From positions 1 through 6,042 of the forward strand of contig SCUQ01000068.1 of assembly GCA_004297635.1 (NCBI GenBank): 6,042 nucleotides of DNA, read 5' to 3'. Source of the stretch: Rhizorhabdus sp. (GTDB lineage: Bacteria > Pseudomonadota > Alphaproteobacteria > Sphingomonadales > Sphingomonadaceae). The notes beneath the pieces are model-generated. The model ran no database searches. It had not been told where the DNA came from and was given only the letters and a program-made list of their open reading frames with translations. How positions within the stretch are numbered: the stretch's first letter is position 1; the number at the start of each line of letters is the position of its first letter. The translations under genes were made by a program, and so were the position numbers. Below are positions 5,997-6,042 of the stretch, one piece after another.

Positions 5997-6042
5997 ATGA
6001 CCGCTTCCCTCCCTGCCCGTCCGCTCCGCCTTGGCACCCGCG
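5997..6042 (+). CDS. hemC: Probable hydroxymethylbilane synthase (porphobilinogen deaminase), first 15 codons only
   Basis: Only the N-terminus is in the window: MTASLPARPLRLGTR, then the window ends. The segment RPLRLGTR just after a short leader is how HemC proteins of alphaproteobacteria usually begin (the family continues with GSPLALAQA). HemC polymerises four porphobilinogen molecules to hydroxymethylbilane in haem biosynthesis. The ATG at 5997 overlaps the TGA of a 5-codon mini-ORF starting at 5983. The call rests on eight recognisable residues, so another family with a similar N-terminus cannot be excluded. Confidence 0.7.
   Translation, partial: MTASLPARPLRLGTR

Overview
The window looks like chromosomal DNA from a GC-rich alphaproteobacterium, most likely a member of the Sphingomonadales. 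This rests on the high GC content, the rpmH-rnpA-yidD-yidC gene order, the alphaproteobacterial style of the RnpA and YidC sequences, and an HWE-type histidine kinase, a family concentrated in alphaproteobacteria. The genus assignment is inference; no rRNA is present.

Left part (1-1375, minus strand): a conserved housekeeping cluster read right to left: rpmH (ribosomal protein L34), rnpA (RNase P protein), yidD (membrane protein insertion factor) and yidC (membrane protein insertase, N-terminal 213 residues only, cut by the window edge). The genes are tightly packed: 17 nt between rpmH and rnpA, a 4-nt ATGA overlap between rnpA and yidD, and 27 nt before yidC. A candidate sigma-70-type promoter lies about 65 nt upstream of rpmH. 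The cluster couples translation and tRNA processing with membrane protein biogenesis.

Middle part (1376-4518, plus strand): a 218-nt divergent intergenic region is followed by three genes. They encode a small putative outer-membrane lipoprotein of unknown function, a soluble GAF-HWE histidine kinase, and a soluble BdlA-like protein with two tandem PAS domains and a very short chemoreceptor signalling tip. The kinase and the PAS-PAS-chemoreceptor protein are adjacent, co-oriented sensory proteins. No response regulator, CheA/CheW or adaptor methylation gene is visible, so their partners must be encoded elsewhere.

Right part (4572-6042, plus strand): a full-length MATE-family multidrug/cation antiporter with the conserved acidic membrane residues, then the first 15 codons of what is probably hemC (hydroxymethylbilane synthase).

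No mobile element, CRISPR array, tRNA or rRNA was seen, and no stretch over 300 nt lacks a gene. I see no clear new multi-gene system. The points most worth a second look are the PAS-PAS-mini-receptor protein, whose PAS repeats are in exact 366-nt register, and two possible leaderless starts.
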